Shown: one piece after another, positions 43,710-54,200 of the stretch | Numbering within the stretch: the first letter of the stretch is position 1 | How the letters are laid out: every line of letters begins with the position of its first letter | Assembly (NCBI GenBank): GCA_965222005.1 | Contig: OZ244935.1 | Span: forward strand, 1,302,001 to 1,366,000 | Direction: 5' to 3' | DNA from: CBDCTM01 sp965222005 | GTDB taxonomy: Bacteria > Bacteroidota > Bacteroidia > Chitinophagales > Saprospiraceae | DNA length: 64,000 bases | Notes under the pieces: model-generated | The model's database searches: none | What the model saw: the letters and a program-made list of their open reading frames with translations, nothing else | Told to the model about the DNA's origin: nothing | Program-made: the position numbers and the translations under genes

Positions 43710-45038
43710 TCAATGGTTCATAAAGAATTAAGCGGCAATTTTGCCGAAATCTAATAGCTTTTTAAAAGCGGGTTTATTTTTTATCAATTCAGGTTGAATA
43801 TCTAAGTTTGATAAAAAGAAATTGAGCATAAGTTCATTGAAATAGCAGGTTTTGACATCAGCAAGAGAAAAGCTGGTTCTATCTTCCTTTTTGACAGACA
43901 AGTAATGGGCTGCCTTAGCCACACTTACACTGCTAAGAGCCATATTAAAATGGTAGTGTAATTTTTTCTCATTTCTGGATTGACAGTTGGTTAATCCGGT
44001 ATTTTGTTTTGCATCTCTGAACAAAAACTCAATCTGAAACCGAGCTTTGTAAAAGCAATAGATACAAAGGGCGTCTAACTCTAAGTCAGTTGAAAAGTAC
44101 ATAGCGTACCTATTTGTAGGGTTTCCTTCTTTTAGGAATTCCACATAAGCCAGGTTGATTTTTCTTTTTAATCTTACTGACCAGCATAGGATTTGAAATA
44201 TTTTTACATCCTCATCTTGATGGACTAAATTAAATCGACGTTTGTCAATTTTTTGGACGTTGATTTTGCCATCATACTTTTTTGGTCTGCCCGGTCCTTT
44301 TCTTTTTGGCCCCTTGTACAAATATTTCAGATTAGCGTCTTTTCTCAATTTGCAAATGATGTCTAATTCAGTTTGTGCTTTGATTGGGTTTATAAAGCCA
44401 AGCTTAGCAAAGTAACCATCTACAGCTAAATGAGTGGAGATATGACTTATCCGGGGAGCCAGATCAATTATGGTTTGCGCATAAAAATCTACCAGCGTCA
44501 TCTCTTTTTCATTGAGTTTTTCTCTACTGATTGTTTGAACAGCTTGTAAATGCAAAGCAGTATTATCATCTATACTAACTGCGGCTAATCCACCTATTTC
44601 AAGTCCTTTAGCTGGTCTGCCTAGACAACCACTGTAATAATAATCCACATTGGGCGTGTGCTTCCCACTTTTAGGGATATACGATGGATCAAAAGCTAAT
44701 ATCGTACGGCCTTTAAATTGACTATTGCATAATTCAATATTGAAAGACAGAAAATCAAACTCCTTCTCAAATTGGTTATGAAACGTCATTTCACACTTTG
44801 AACTATACCTGCTCATCCCTTTGAAATTATATCGTCCTCGTAGCGATAAAAACAAAATAATCGTTGAAATGAAAAATTTCTTACTCGGCTTTGGAATGCC
44901 TTGCAATTTATTTACTATTTTTTCGGTGAGAGTTTTACTCTCGCTGGAAGTATGATTGGTATGAAGTCGCATTCAACCAAATTCGTACTTCCTTTTTTAT
45001 TTTCCAAAATTTGCTTGAAAAAGTTAATGAACCATTGA
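43710..45038. mobile_element. IS4-superfamily insertion sequence, 1329 bp
   Basis: Bounded by inverted ends TCAATGGTTCAT at 43710 and its complement ATGAACCATTGA ending at 45038. A 4-bp direct repeat TACT lies on both sides (43706-43709 and 45039-45042), consistent with a target duplication. It contains one transposase gene on the minus strand (43728-44972) that fills nearly the whole length. Confidence 0.8.
43728..44972 (-). CDS. IS4-superfamily (IS4/IS701-like) transposase
   Basis: 414 residues. DDE residues: D95 in LAFDPSYIP, D185 in HLAVDGYFAK, E315. The signature Y308-x2-R311-x3-E315-x6-K322 (YKARFQIEFLFRDAK) is the YREK motif of IS4-type transposases. A Lys/Gly/Pro-rich insert (PKRKGPGRPKKY, about 222-233) sits between the second and third acidic residues. 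It looks intact, with no internal stop. Transcription is leftward, away from paralog B. Confidence 0.88.
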   Translation of the reverse strand: MRLHTNHTSSESKTLTEKIVNKLQGIPKPSKKFFISTIILFLSLRGRYNFKGMSRYSSKCEMTFHNQFEKEFDFLSFNIELCNSQFKGRTILAFDPSYIPKSGKHTPNVDYYYSGCLGRPAKGLEIGGLAAVSIDDNTALHLQAVQTISREKLNEKEMTLVDFYAQTIIDLAPRISHISTHLAVDGYFAKLGFINPIKAQTELDIICKLRKDANLKYLYKGPKRKGPGRPKKYDGKINVQKIDKRRFNLVHQDEDVKIFQILCWSVRLKRKINLAYVEFLKEGNPTNRYAMYFSTDLELDALCIYCFYKARFQIEFLFRDAKQNTGLTNCQSRNEKKLHYHFNMALSSVSVAKAAHYLSVKKEDRTSFSLADVKTCYFNELMLNFFLSNLDIQPELIKNKPAFKKLLDFGKIAA

Positions 45039-45085
45039 TACTTGCTGTGTGGAGTAAAATAGAGCATCTTAACCGGTTGAAAACT

Positions 45086-48019
45086 ATGTTACTAAAACAC
45101 CTATGCTTGTCTCTCCAAATTGATAGAGCGTACATTCTCTTAGCTTTTGCTTTTTTCCCTTCTGTAACCTGGGGGCAACAGTTGGTATATGCGGATTCTA
45201 CTTACTCTCAGGCAGGAGACTTGAGTAGCAACATTGGATTTTATAGTTCTGAAGATTGTAACGATGTGATCTGGGGTAGAACCTTTCCAGGACATTTTAA
45301 GGATATTGCCATCCGCCCTGATGGGAGAATTTTTGGTTATGGAACTAACTCAATGCAACAAGGACTTTTATGGGCTGTAGGAGTAGATAATTTAGGAAGT
45401 GGGATTACCTCTTATTATGCAAGTGTTCCGTATGATAGTACCATAACGGGCATGGTAGCTGACAGCCTGGGCAACCTCTATGCAGCAGGAAAGGGAATTT
45501 GGAAGATCAATCGATTTTTTTCAGCCAGCTACTTGGGGGATCTGCCACCACCCATGCGATGCCGAGGAGATATTACCCATCGTTTTGGCAGATTTTATAT
45601 GGCTACGGTTCAGCATCAATTGGTGGAAGTGGATATGGAGGATTTGTCGAATAGCCAGGTCGTGATGGACTTTCCACCTGATGTGTTGCCTATTCACGGG
45701 CTAACGACCGTTCATTTCGATTGCGACAGTGCGGCTACCTATGCAGTTGGTAAAACCGATACCTATTCCAAAATATATTTATTGGATTTTAACAATTTCA
45801 GTTTGATCGAAGTTTGCGAAACGCCCCGGGTCATTATGGGGGTGGCCAGTTTTTCAGAGAGTGTGATCCCTCCTTGTAAAGTATGGGTCGATCTGGATGT
45901 TAACAACAGCAGTGGTTTGGATTCTTTAGATTTTAGAACAAACATAGTTTGTCAAGCTCCAATAGCAATTGCAGACGAGGATGTTCGCTTGGTTTCTTCT
46001 TTGGATGCAGTTGATTCGATTACCATAAGTTTGAAGGATATTTATAATGCCAATGACGAATATTTGACGAGTTCGACAAATATATCTGGTATCACCGTTT
46101 TAGGAGGAGGTACAAATCAGCTGGTCTTAATAAATATGGGTACAGCCAGTACGACAGATTTTGAGAATTTAATAAAAAGTATCCTATACCATAATACGGC
46201 ACCTAATATAGTATTTGGTATTCGCCAAATAGATGTTGTAGCATATGAGAAAAATTCAATAAGTTCTCAAGCAACATCCTTTGTGCAATTAATCAATAAG
46301 GGTGTAGGTTTTGATGCTATTGTTGAGGAAATAAAATGCTATGGTGACAATAATGGCCAAATAACGATTGAAGGTACGGATGGCACATCACCATACACTG
46401 TGATATGGCCAACCGGACAAAGTAATACAATCACTGATTTGGAAGCTGGGCTATATTACTTAACTATAGCTGATGCTGCCGGTTGTTTTACGCAAGATAG
46501 CTTGATACTGTCACAGCCAGATTCGTTAGGGCTAGCAATTCTGAATGAAGGCCCTTCTGAAGTTTGTGGCAATCATGGCAATCTATATGGAGAGGCCATA
46601 GGAGGAAGTATGCCTTATTTATACGAATGGAGTAACGGCGTAAATACGCCTGAAAATAACGGTATCCCTGCTGGAGATTACTTGCTCACGGCAACTGATA
46701 ATCATGGATGCCAGGCAATAGATACGTTTACTCTTGATAGGGGTGAAAGTGTGTTGATCGATATTCATGAACAAATATGTGAGGGCGAAAAGTATTGGTT
46801 TGCCGGCCAGGCGTATGGCCGCGATACGAGTTTTTGTCTTACCCATGTTTTGGAGAATGGTTGCGATTCTGTTGTCTGTTTGAATCTTTTGGTGCATGAG
46901 CAATATTCAAGTGAAGAATTAATAACCACTTGTCGGGGAGATACTATTTCGCTAATGGGTATAATGGTTCAGAGCGACACCAGTTTTTGCTTTACTGAAC
47001 AAAGTATAAATGGTTGCGATTCTACATATTGTATAAACGTGGCTTTTTCTTCACCTGTTATTACCTTTGAAGTATCTGGTAGTTTGTGTAATGAAGGGAC
47101 AGTAATCATTTCGGGAGGGGACCATGACGTATATCAATGGTCAACCGGAGAGGATAGCCCATCAATTGACGTGAATGCTCCTGGTGATTATAGCTTGACA
47201 GTAACCGATGACATTGGCTGTACGTCAGAAGATTATGTTACACTCACCGGAGAAAATTTGAACACCCAAATAAGTAGTGTTGACCCATTATGCTTTGGAG
47301 ATGCAAATGGCGAGATTGAGGTAATGGCTACAGGAGGCACTCCGCCATATTTTTATTCTATAAACGGAACTACTTTTCAAGCACAAAGTCTATTTACAGG
47401 GCTTTCTGCCGGAACCTATATCATTACCGTAAAAGACTCCGATGACTGTATTGAGCAGTTTTCAGCGGTACTTGAAAACCCTGTTCCAATAATGGTTTCT
47501 GCCGGAGATGACTTAAATACAAAACTTGGAGAAGAGGTTAGGTTAAGCGTTAACACCAATATAATAAATCCATCCATTCAATGGACTCCTGTTACAGGAT
47601 TAAGCTGTACTTCCTGTTTTACTCCCTCTCTAACTGCACTTGAGACTACATCATACCAAATCATTATACGGGATGATAATGGATGCTATGGGAAAGATAC
47701 GATTACCCTGTTTGTTGATAAATACGCTGGCATATTTATACCTAATGTATTTACACCTAATGGGGATGGAATCAATGATTACCTTACAGTCTATTCGGAT
47801 GCCTCCGTGGCCATGATCGAAAGCCTGCAAATATATAGTCGCTGGGGAACTTTGGTTTTTGAGGCAAGAAATATTGCTCCCAATGAACCTGAATTGGGGT
47901 GGGATGGCAACTTCAATGGAAAACCCATGAACCAAGAAGTTTTTGTTTACCATGTAGTATATGTTTTAACAAATAATGGAACAAACACAATACATGGAGA
48001 TTTGATGCTGCTTCGGTGA
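45086..48019 (+). CDS. large CHU_C/SprB-type T9SS surface protein, paralog B
   Basis: 977 residues from ATG 45086. A longer frame from 45011 begins inside the end of the IS and is rejected. The signal peptide includes LLAFAFFPSVTWGQQ. It has the same domain order as paralog A: propeller-like N-terminus (GVDNLGSGITSYY, AGKGIWKIN), cadherin-like part, SprB repeats (TGGTPPYFYSING), Cys-rich repeats (ICEGEKYWFAGQ) and CHU_C (FIPNVFTPNGDGINDYLTV ... GWDGNFNGKPMNQEVFVYH). The N-terminal third is similar in codon use to the core genome; the rest is AT-rich, unlike paralog A. The promoter seems interrupted by the upstream IS. Confidence 0.88.
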   Translation: MLLKHLCLSLQIDRAYILLAFAFFPSVTWGQQLVYADSTYSQAGDLSSNIGFYSSEDCNDVIWGRTFPGHFKDIAIRPDGRIFGYGTNSMQQGLLWAVGVDNLGSGITSYYASVPYDSTITGMVADSLGNLYAAGKGIWKINRFFSASYLGDLPPPMRCRGDITHRFGRFYMATVQHQLVEVDMEDLSNSQVVMDFPPDVLPIHGLTTVHFDCDSAATYAVGKTDTYSKIYLLDFNNFSLIEVCETPRVIMGVASFSESVIPPCKVWVDLDVNNSSGLDSLDFRTNIVCQAPIAIADEDVRLVSSLDAVDSITISLKDIYNANDEYLTSSTNISGITVLGGGTNQLVLINMGTASTTDFENLIKSILYHNTAPNIVFGIRQIDVVAYEKNSISSQATSFVQLINKGVGFDAIVEEIKCYGDNNGQITIEGTDGTSPYTVIWPTGQSNTITDLEAGLYYLTIADAAGCFTQDSLILSQPDSLGLAILNEGPSEVCGNHGNLYGEAIGGSMPYLYEWSNGVNTPENNGIPAGDYLLTATDNHGCQAIDTFTLDRGESVLIDIHEQICEGEKYWFAGQAYGRDTSFCLTHVLENGCDSVVCLNLLVHEQYSSEELITTCRGDTISLMGIMVQSDTSFCFTEQSINGCDSTYCINVAFSSPVITFEVSGSLCNEGTVIISGGDHDVYQWSTGEDSPSIDVNAPGDYSLTVTDDIGCTSEDYVTLTGENLNTQISSVDPLCFGDANGEIEVMATGGTPPYFYSINGTTFQAQSLFTGLSAGTYIITVKDSDDCIEQFSAVLENPVPIMVSAGDDLNTKLGEEVRLSVNTNIINPSIQWTPVTGLSCTSCFTPSLTALETTSYQIIIRDDNGCYGKDTITLFVDKYAGIFIPNVFTPNGDGINDYLTVYSDASVAMIESLQIYSRWGTLVFEARNIAPNEPELGWDGNFNGKPMNQEVFVYHVVYVLTNNGTNTIHGDLMLLR

Positions 48020-48108
48020 TTACCATTTCAAGGAATGAAAAAACATTGTTGTATTTGTTGGTTTACACAAAATTTGTTTTCGTATAGCTATCAAAATACT
48101 ACTCGATT

Positions 48109-49632
48109 ATGAACTTCAAAAAATTAATTTCTTTCGCTGTCTTTATTCTCCTGGGACATTGGGGATTTGGGCAAGCAAATGCAGGAGAAGATAAAACTAT
48201 TTGTATAGGTGCAAGTGTAGAAATAGGCACTACTGGAGATCCTAATAGTTGCTACAAATGGAGTCCTGAAGTAGGTTTAGATGATCCTGATTCTCCAACA
48301 CCTATTGCCAGTCCTATGAATACGACAACTTACACCCTTACTTGTGTAGGTGAAGATATTACAAACACAACAACAGATCAAGTTACAGTGACAGTAGAAC
48401 AACCTATGGTTACTTTGGAAGCAGAAAATAACATTACTGAATGTATGGAAGGCAGAAGTGTTACCTTTACTGCCGTAGCGTCTAGTGTCTTTGAACATGA
48501 CACGCCAATAAAATTTACTTTTAATTATGAGCGACCAGATGGAACTCCCTGGAAAAGAATAAAATGGTCTTTTGATTTAGTGGAAGACAATACAGTAGAT
48601 GCTGGTGATGTACCTGCTGGAAATATGAATCATTATTTTGATACTCCCATTTTTGTAGAAGTAGGAAATGATGATTGTATGGGAACGTCAAATACATTAT
48701 CGTTACGGATTTATGAGTTGTGGATAGATTATTTTAGAGATAACACAACCAATAAAAATTGGAAAGTTGTTGTAGGGAAAAATATTGCTTATAATGCGAT
48801 ATCTTCTTCAGACTGTACTAATTGGGCATGGGATATGCAAGATGGATTCCCTGATACATGGAATCCAATAGGAGGAAATGCCAAAAGTGGAACAACAATG
48901 GTAATTCCTAATTCAGATATGCCCAATTGTGGTAACTGGGCTGATTTTGGATCTGCTTATGGTACTGTAGATGTTTTTTGTGAGGATGGAGAAGGAAATA
49001 ATCATTGTATTCATTCAACTCCTGATATTTTTTGTGCAAATGTGATGTCTCCTGAACAACCCGTCAAAGTATTTTTTGATCGATCTTTACTCACTAATAA
49101 TGGAGGAAATGGGACTGAACCAAATTGGTTTTGTTATTGGAAAGAATTTATACCTTGGGGGCTAATAAATACATTAACATATGATGGTGGACTTGGGGAT
49201 TATGCTGTAACAATTCCGCATACTGCAAGTACTAGAGTAGGGGCTCGAGCAAGTGAATATAATGATGAAACAATGCATAGAGGGATACACACGTTTTATG
49301 AAACTTTAGCACATGAAAGTCATCATATTGTACTTTGGAATGGTTGGTGGGGAGCTGGAAATTTACCTGATCCTGCTAATGATGTTGATAATGACTGGTA
49401 TCCTGATTCTTGGGAATTAACGAATCCTCAAGCTATGGCTCATGGTTTTGCTGTTCCACAAGATGATCATTATACATGGGGAATTATAATACCTGGAACA
49501 ATGCATAGTGCTGGATATAATTATGAAGAGGCTGAATGCAGAAATATAGAGCATATGATAAATGAAGCTGCATACGATAATAATGACTGGTCATTTGATC
49601 CTACCTCAACAAATCAAGGTAAACAATGGTAA
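48109..49632 (+). CDS. secreted protein with HESHH zinc-protease-like motif
   Basis: 507 residues, AT-rich. Signal peptide MNFKKLISFAVFILLGHWGFG. Residues about 24-100 form a PKD/Ig-like domain (GEDKTICIGASVEIGTTGDP). A middle part without known family follows, then the segment FYETLAHESHHIVLWNGWWG with H402-E403-S-H-H406, the HExxH zinc motif. After it come DVDNDWYPDSWEL, a calcium-binding-loop-like stretch, and NYEEAECRNIEHM, which could supply a third ligand. It is a likely extracellular metalloprotease. No T9SS sorting domain is present, unusual among its neighbours. It precedes two small exported proteins. Confidence 0.75.
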   Translation: MNFKKLISFAVFILLGHWGFGQANAGEDKTICIGASVEIGTTGDPNSCYKWSPEVGLDDPDSPTPIASPMNTTTYTLTCVGEDITNTTTDQVTVTVEQPMVTLEAENNITECMEGRSVTFTAVASSVFEHDTPIKFTFNYERPDGTPWKRIKWSFDLVEDNTVDAGDVPAGNMNHYFDTPIFVEVGNDDCMGTSNTLSLRIYELWIDYFRDNTTNKNWKVVVGKNIAYNAISSSDCTNWAWDMQDGFPDTWNPIGGNAKSGTTMVIPNSDMPNCGNWADFGSAYGTVDVFCEDGEGNNHCIHSTPDIFCANVMSPEQPVKVFFDRSLLTNNGGNGTEPNWFCYWKEFIPWGLINTLTYDGGLGDYAVTIPHTASTRVGARASEYNDETMHRGIHTFYETLAHESHHIVLWNGWWGAGNLPDPANDVDNDWYPDSWELTNPQAMAHGFAVPQDDHYTWGIIIPGTMHSAGYNYEEAECRNIEHMINEAAYDNNDWSFDPTSTNQGKQW

Positions 49633-49696
49633 ATATTAATTTATAGAACTAATTTGTGACATTGTTAAAATATAATTGAAACATAAAATAAATAAA

Positions 49697-50440
49697 ATGA
49701 AAGTATTAATATATTTAACTAGTCTAATTTTTATATTTTCTAATTTTAGCTTAATTGGGTTGAATAATAAAAATCCAATTCTAAATCTTCGAATAGCATT
49801 ATTCGACAATATACCTCCAAAGATTAAAGAAGCTCGCGATATTTTAAAAAATATAAGAAAAAAACGAAATATAGAATTGATAAAACCATTAAGAAATATT
49901 CTAAAAGATATAGAATCCGTAACAAAAAGAACGCAAGAATTTGAAAAAAGGCATCAGGCTATACCAGCTAATATAACAATAGACGTACAAGCAACAATAT
50001 TATCTTTAGAAATTACATCAAAAGGAATTATAAGTGTTACTCAAAGATGTAATTCTATTTTGGGAAAACTTGAAGATAAGCTAAATGAAAATAAAATACC
50101 TAATGCAGAATTATTCTTAATAAATGAAAATATTACTGCGTTTACTCCTTTTTTATTACAAAAGTTTGATTTAACTGAAAATAGAAAGTTAAAATTACTT
50201 ATAGCTACCTCTTTAAGGTATTCATCTCATCCCGATCTTGAAGATTTTATTTGGAATAAATTAGACTCTTATAATAACGATTTTCCTATCTATGGTAGAT
50301 TAATTTCAATTTTTCCTTTTATAGGAACAAAAAATACAATTAATAAATTAGAAAATTTATTATCAAATATTCAAAATTTTGATAAACGAAGAGTGATTGA
50401 AATCTGTTTGGAAAAACTTCATAAAGGAGTGGAAAAATAA
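49697..50440 (+). CDS. small exported protein of unknown function, HEAT-like helices
   Basis: 247 residues from ATG 49697 (a TTG upstream at 49676 is rejected). Very AT-rich DNA. Signal peptide MKVLIYLTSLIFIFSNFSLI. The mature protein is lysine- and asparagine-rich and all-helical by composition; the C-terminal half (ENRKLKLLIATSLRYSSHPD, then IYGRLISIFPFIGTKNTI) has the look of HEAT-type repeats. No family recognised. It lies 64 bases after the HESHH gene and 56 bases before a second protein of the same type. Confidence 0.6.
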   Translation: MKVLIYLTSLIFIFSNFSLIGLNNKNPILNLRIALFDNIPPKIKEARDILKNIRKKRNIELIKPLRNILKDIESVTKRTQEFEKRHQAIPANITIDVQATILSLEITSKGIISVTQRCNSILGKLEDKLNENKIPNAELFLINENITAFTPFLLQKFDLTENRKLKLLIATSLRYSSHPDLEDFIWNKLDSYNNDFPIYGRLISIFPFIGTKNTINKLENLLSNIQNFDKRRVIEICLEKLHKGVEK

Positions 50441-50496
50441 ATTGAGTTTTGTTACTCAATTTTATTCTTCTTTCGATTCATCCTAAATCCAATAAA

Positions 50497-51141
50497 ATGA
50501 TAAAAATTATATATTTTTCGATGATTATTCAATCAGTGTTGATTTTTTCCAACAAAATATATTCACAACAGATTCATGAGTATATATTTTCTCGCCCAGA
50601 AGAACGCGGTGAAGATTTCTCCTTCAAAGAAAATCAAGAACTTGTTAAATACCTCAATGTCTCAAATGATAAAATTGAACAAAGGAAAGCAGCGTATGAG
50701 TTAGGAAATAGATATATTCAAGATAACTATCAACCAACTGATGTAGATAAACAAATTATTAAAAAAGCAATAGATAGTTATTTTGATATGGCTAAATCTT
50801 CAGATTCCAATGTGAGAGAAGAAGGGCGATTTCAAATTCATCGATTATGGCATTTGGCAGTTCCAACGCTATTAGATTATTTAAAAGACGATGATCTAAC
50901 TAAAATGGAATTAGCAGCAAAATCTTTGATTTTAATGCGAAATGAAGCAATCATTTTATCAATCATAAAAATTACAGAACAGACTAGACAACCCAAAAAA
51001 AAGCAATTGCTCCAATTTGTTTTGAGAAAAATGGAAGAGCAACGGACTACTATTGTTCCCAACCGTCATTGTCTTGATGAGGTAAACTCAAAAAAATTAT
51101 ATAACAAAATAGTTTCACCTGCATTACAGCGAATGGAATGA
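50497..51141 (+). CDS. small exported protein of unknown function, HEAT-like
   Basis: 214 residues from ATG 50497 (an upstream frame from 50449 is less likely). Signal peptide MIKIIYFSMIIQSVLIFSNK, cut before QQIHEY. The mature part is helical with HEAT-like phrases (EQRKAAYELGNRYIQDN, GRFQIHRLWHLAVPTLLDYL, LTKMELAAKSLILMRNEA). AT-rich like its neighbour, and possibly a distant relative of it. It is followed after 67 bases by the SprB-repeat gene. Function unknown. Confidence 0.6.
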   Translation: MIKIIYFSMIIQSVLIFSNKIYSQQIHEYIFSRPEERGEDFSFKENQELVKYLNVSNDKIEQRKAAYELGNRYIQDNYQPTDVDKQIIKKAIDSYFDMAKSSDSNVREEGRFQIHRLWHLAVPTLLDYLKDDDLTKMELAAKSLILMRNEAIILSIIKITEQTRQPKKKQLLQFVLRKMEEQRTTIVPNRHCLDEVNSKKLYNKIVSPALQRME

Positions 51142-51208
51142 AGCTCTGAAGAGGACAGAAGATTATTGTTACATATTTGCGGACTCCACTTACAAACTTT
51201 ATTTTCTT

Positions 51209-54200
51209 ATGCAAACTTTATCATTTCATTCCATATATAACTATATTTTTACATTTTTTTTCTTGTTTATATCTAATGTCTCTTATTCTGAAATAGAGAT
51301 AGAGGTCACAAATACTTTAGAAGGTTGCTGTAAAGGTACAATTTCAATCACTGTAGAAGGGACTGCAGGACCTTTTATCATTCAACTTTTTAAGGAGACT
51401 GGTACGCCACCAGGTGATTTCGTTGATGAAGTTTCTGGAATAAATGGTACACACATTTTTACAGATTTATGTGAGGCGGATTATTTGATTAGTATTACTA
51501 ATTTAATTGGATGTGAAACATCATTGAGTACATCAGTGGGAGTTTACGCTATTGTTATAGAAGAATCCATCTCCTGCATCTGTACCCCCGACGGCTATGG
51601 TAGCATCGATTTAGAAGTAACAGGAAATACTGATCCCTATACTTTTAATTGGACAGGTCCTAATGGCTTTTCTTCTACGGACCAGGATCTTGATCGTTTG
51701 GAGAATAATGGCTCTTATTATGTAACGGTTACCGATAACAATGGATGTACTGCAAGTAGAAATTTTGACGTGAATTATTGCAATTTCGACTTCCCTGCCT
51801 TTACAGAGGAGCTGGGCAATGACTGCGATGGTCAGGCTACCGGTTTTATTGAAGTGAGCGTTCCTGTCAATAACCTGCTGGTGGAAACACCCCTGGCTTT
51901 TGTGTGGTTCCGCACCGATGGGCCGCAGCCCGTTCCGGGGCAGATCACCTCTGATCCGCTGGCGGCTTCCTCGAGGCTGGAGCAGGTGGAAGGCGGCAAC
52001 TACTGCCTCACCGTACTATCAAACAATGGCTGCCAGGCACATGAATGCTGGACCATCGAATCCTATGATTGTCCCACCATCACCTATGATATTACGCCCG
52101 TTGTCAATGGAAGTGATGGAATTATCTCACTCAACGTCCAGGGCAATTCAGGGCCTTATACCTATGATTGGGGTTTGAAAGGCGTTACCGGGCCTACCCG
52201 CAGCGGGCTTTCTCCGGGCACCTATGGCGTAGTGGTTGCTTATGGCGATGCTGCACGGCCCTGCACCAAATCGCTCAGCTTTGAGGTGATGGATTGCCAG
52301 GAACTGGAAAATAATCTGTCGCTCAGCACCGAAGTAACGCCCATGCAAACCGCCAGCTCCAATGACGGGAAAATTGATCTGACCGTAATCAATGGGGCGG
52401 GTTATAACTTATCTTATGCCTGGCAGGAGACCAACAGCGGGCAAAGCTGGAATACGGAAGACCTGGCGGGCCTGGCAGCCGGGGAGTATTGCGTGACCGT
52501 GACGGAGGCCAACTGTTCCAATGTTTCGCTGAGTACTTGTGTGGAAATATGCTCTTTTGGCCTCAGAATAGCCGAAGGGGAGTTGAGTTGTACGGGCGCA
52601 CTATTGTCGGCCAATATCAGCGGTGGCTCCGGACCTTTTACCTACAACTGGAACAATGGCAGCAGCACCTCATCTATCAACGGACTATTGGGCGCTACTT
52701 ATTCGCTGACCGTTACCGATGGAAGCGGCTGTACAGCAAAGGCAGAAAAAACTATTTCTTTCCCGCCTATGAGCGCACAGATCACTACCACCAATGCTAC
52801 TATGGGTCAGTTGAATGGCTCTGCTACGGTGATGGCTGGTGGTGGATTGGCACCCTACACCTATAGCTGGAGTAATGGCATGAGCGGAGCCACTATCACC
52901 AATATCCCTTCCGGCGAATACTGTGTGACGGTTACGGATGTATGTGGCCTTAGCAGTGAAGCCTGCGGGTATGTGGAATGCGAACTACCCCCTGGTGATG
53001 TGATGATCGAAACTACCGATGTGGATTGTGGCGGTAATAGTATGGGAAACATTACTATCACACTGAATTATCCCGATCCCAATAACACCTTTCTGTGGTC
53101 AACAGGAGCTACTACTCAAAACCTCAGCAACCTCCCCGCCGGAGAATACTGTGTGACCATCGTAAACGTGACGACCAATTGCTCGTTGAGTGAGTGTGTA
53201 GAAATAGCTTCAACGGGAGAAGGTGATCTGGATGTGGCTTTCGACCGGACGGTAGGTTGTTTCGGAGGTAGCAATGGCGAGCTGGTGGCGCTGCCCAATG
53301 GCGGTACTACCCCCTACACCTATCTGTGGCAAAACTACTGGCAGGGGCTGACCTTCACCACCCAAACGATTTCAAACATCCCTGCCGGATGGTATGCCCT
53401 TACGGTAACAGATGCCATAGGCTGTACCGTCTCAGATTTTACCTTTTTGTCGGCTATAGTAACCGTTTCAGCTACCGTAGATGTAGATCCGCCTGCTGTA
53501 TGCGAAGGAGAATCAGCCACGGTGACAATGGAAGGTTCGGGCGGAGATGCCCCTTATACTTATTATTGGCGAGCCAGCTCCAGCCAAACGGTTAATACGG
53601 CAGGGCCTGCAACGGGGCCCGTTTCGGTGACGCTCTCTACGCCTGCCAATTACTTCCTGACGGTTGAGGATAGCGAAGGCTGTGAGAAGCAGACCTGGTT
53701 TAAGGTGGAGGAATCGCCGGAGATGAGTGTTACGGCTGATGTCCTACACTACTGCGGTGAAAACCATAAAGGAAGAATCTTTTTGTCAGTGTTTGGTGGC
53801 AGCCCACCGTTTACATTCAGCTGGAATAATGGCAGTAATAGTACTTTCTTAACAAATTTAGAAGCAGATATATATACTGTTACCATAACTGATAGCCAGG
53901 CATGTACAAAAACAGAAAGCTTTGAAATACTTGGTAGTGCTCAACCTGCTATTAGTTATGAAGTAAATAACCCAAGTTGTGATTGTTGTGATGATGGCTC
54001 TATTACATTTACATTTTCAGGCGGAACAGTTCCATACACATTGATAAGGAATGATTTCGATTACCAAGATTATGAAATCTCAGGAATAATGGATGCTTAC
54101 ACTGTGAGTAACATTCCTGCAGGGTATGTTGGCACTTATTCTGGACATGATGCAGCAGGGTGTAGAAATATTCATTCTTTTTTCCAAGTTGGTCCAGTTC

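Noticed and set aside
45011..45085. TTG start for paralog B 25 codons upstream of ATG 45086
   Set aside because: It lies inside the terminal inverted repeat of the IS; the signal peptide starts at the ATG.
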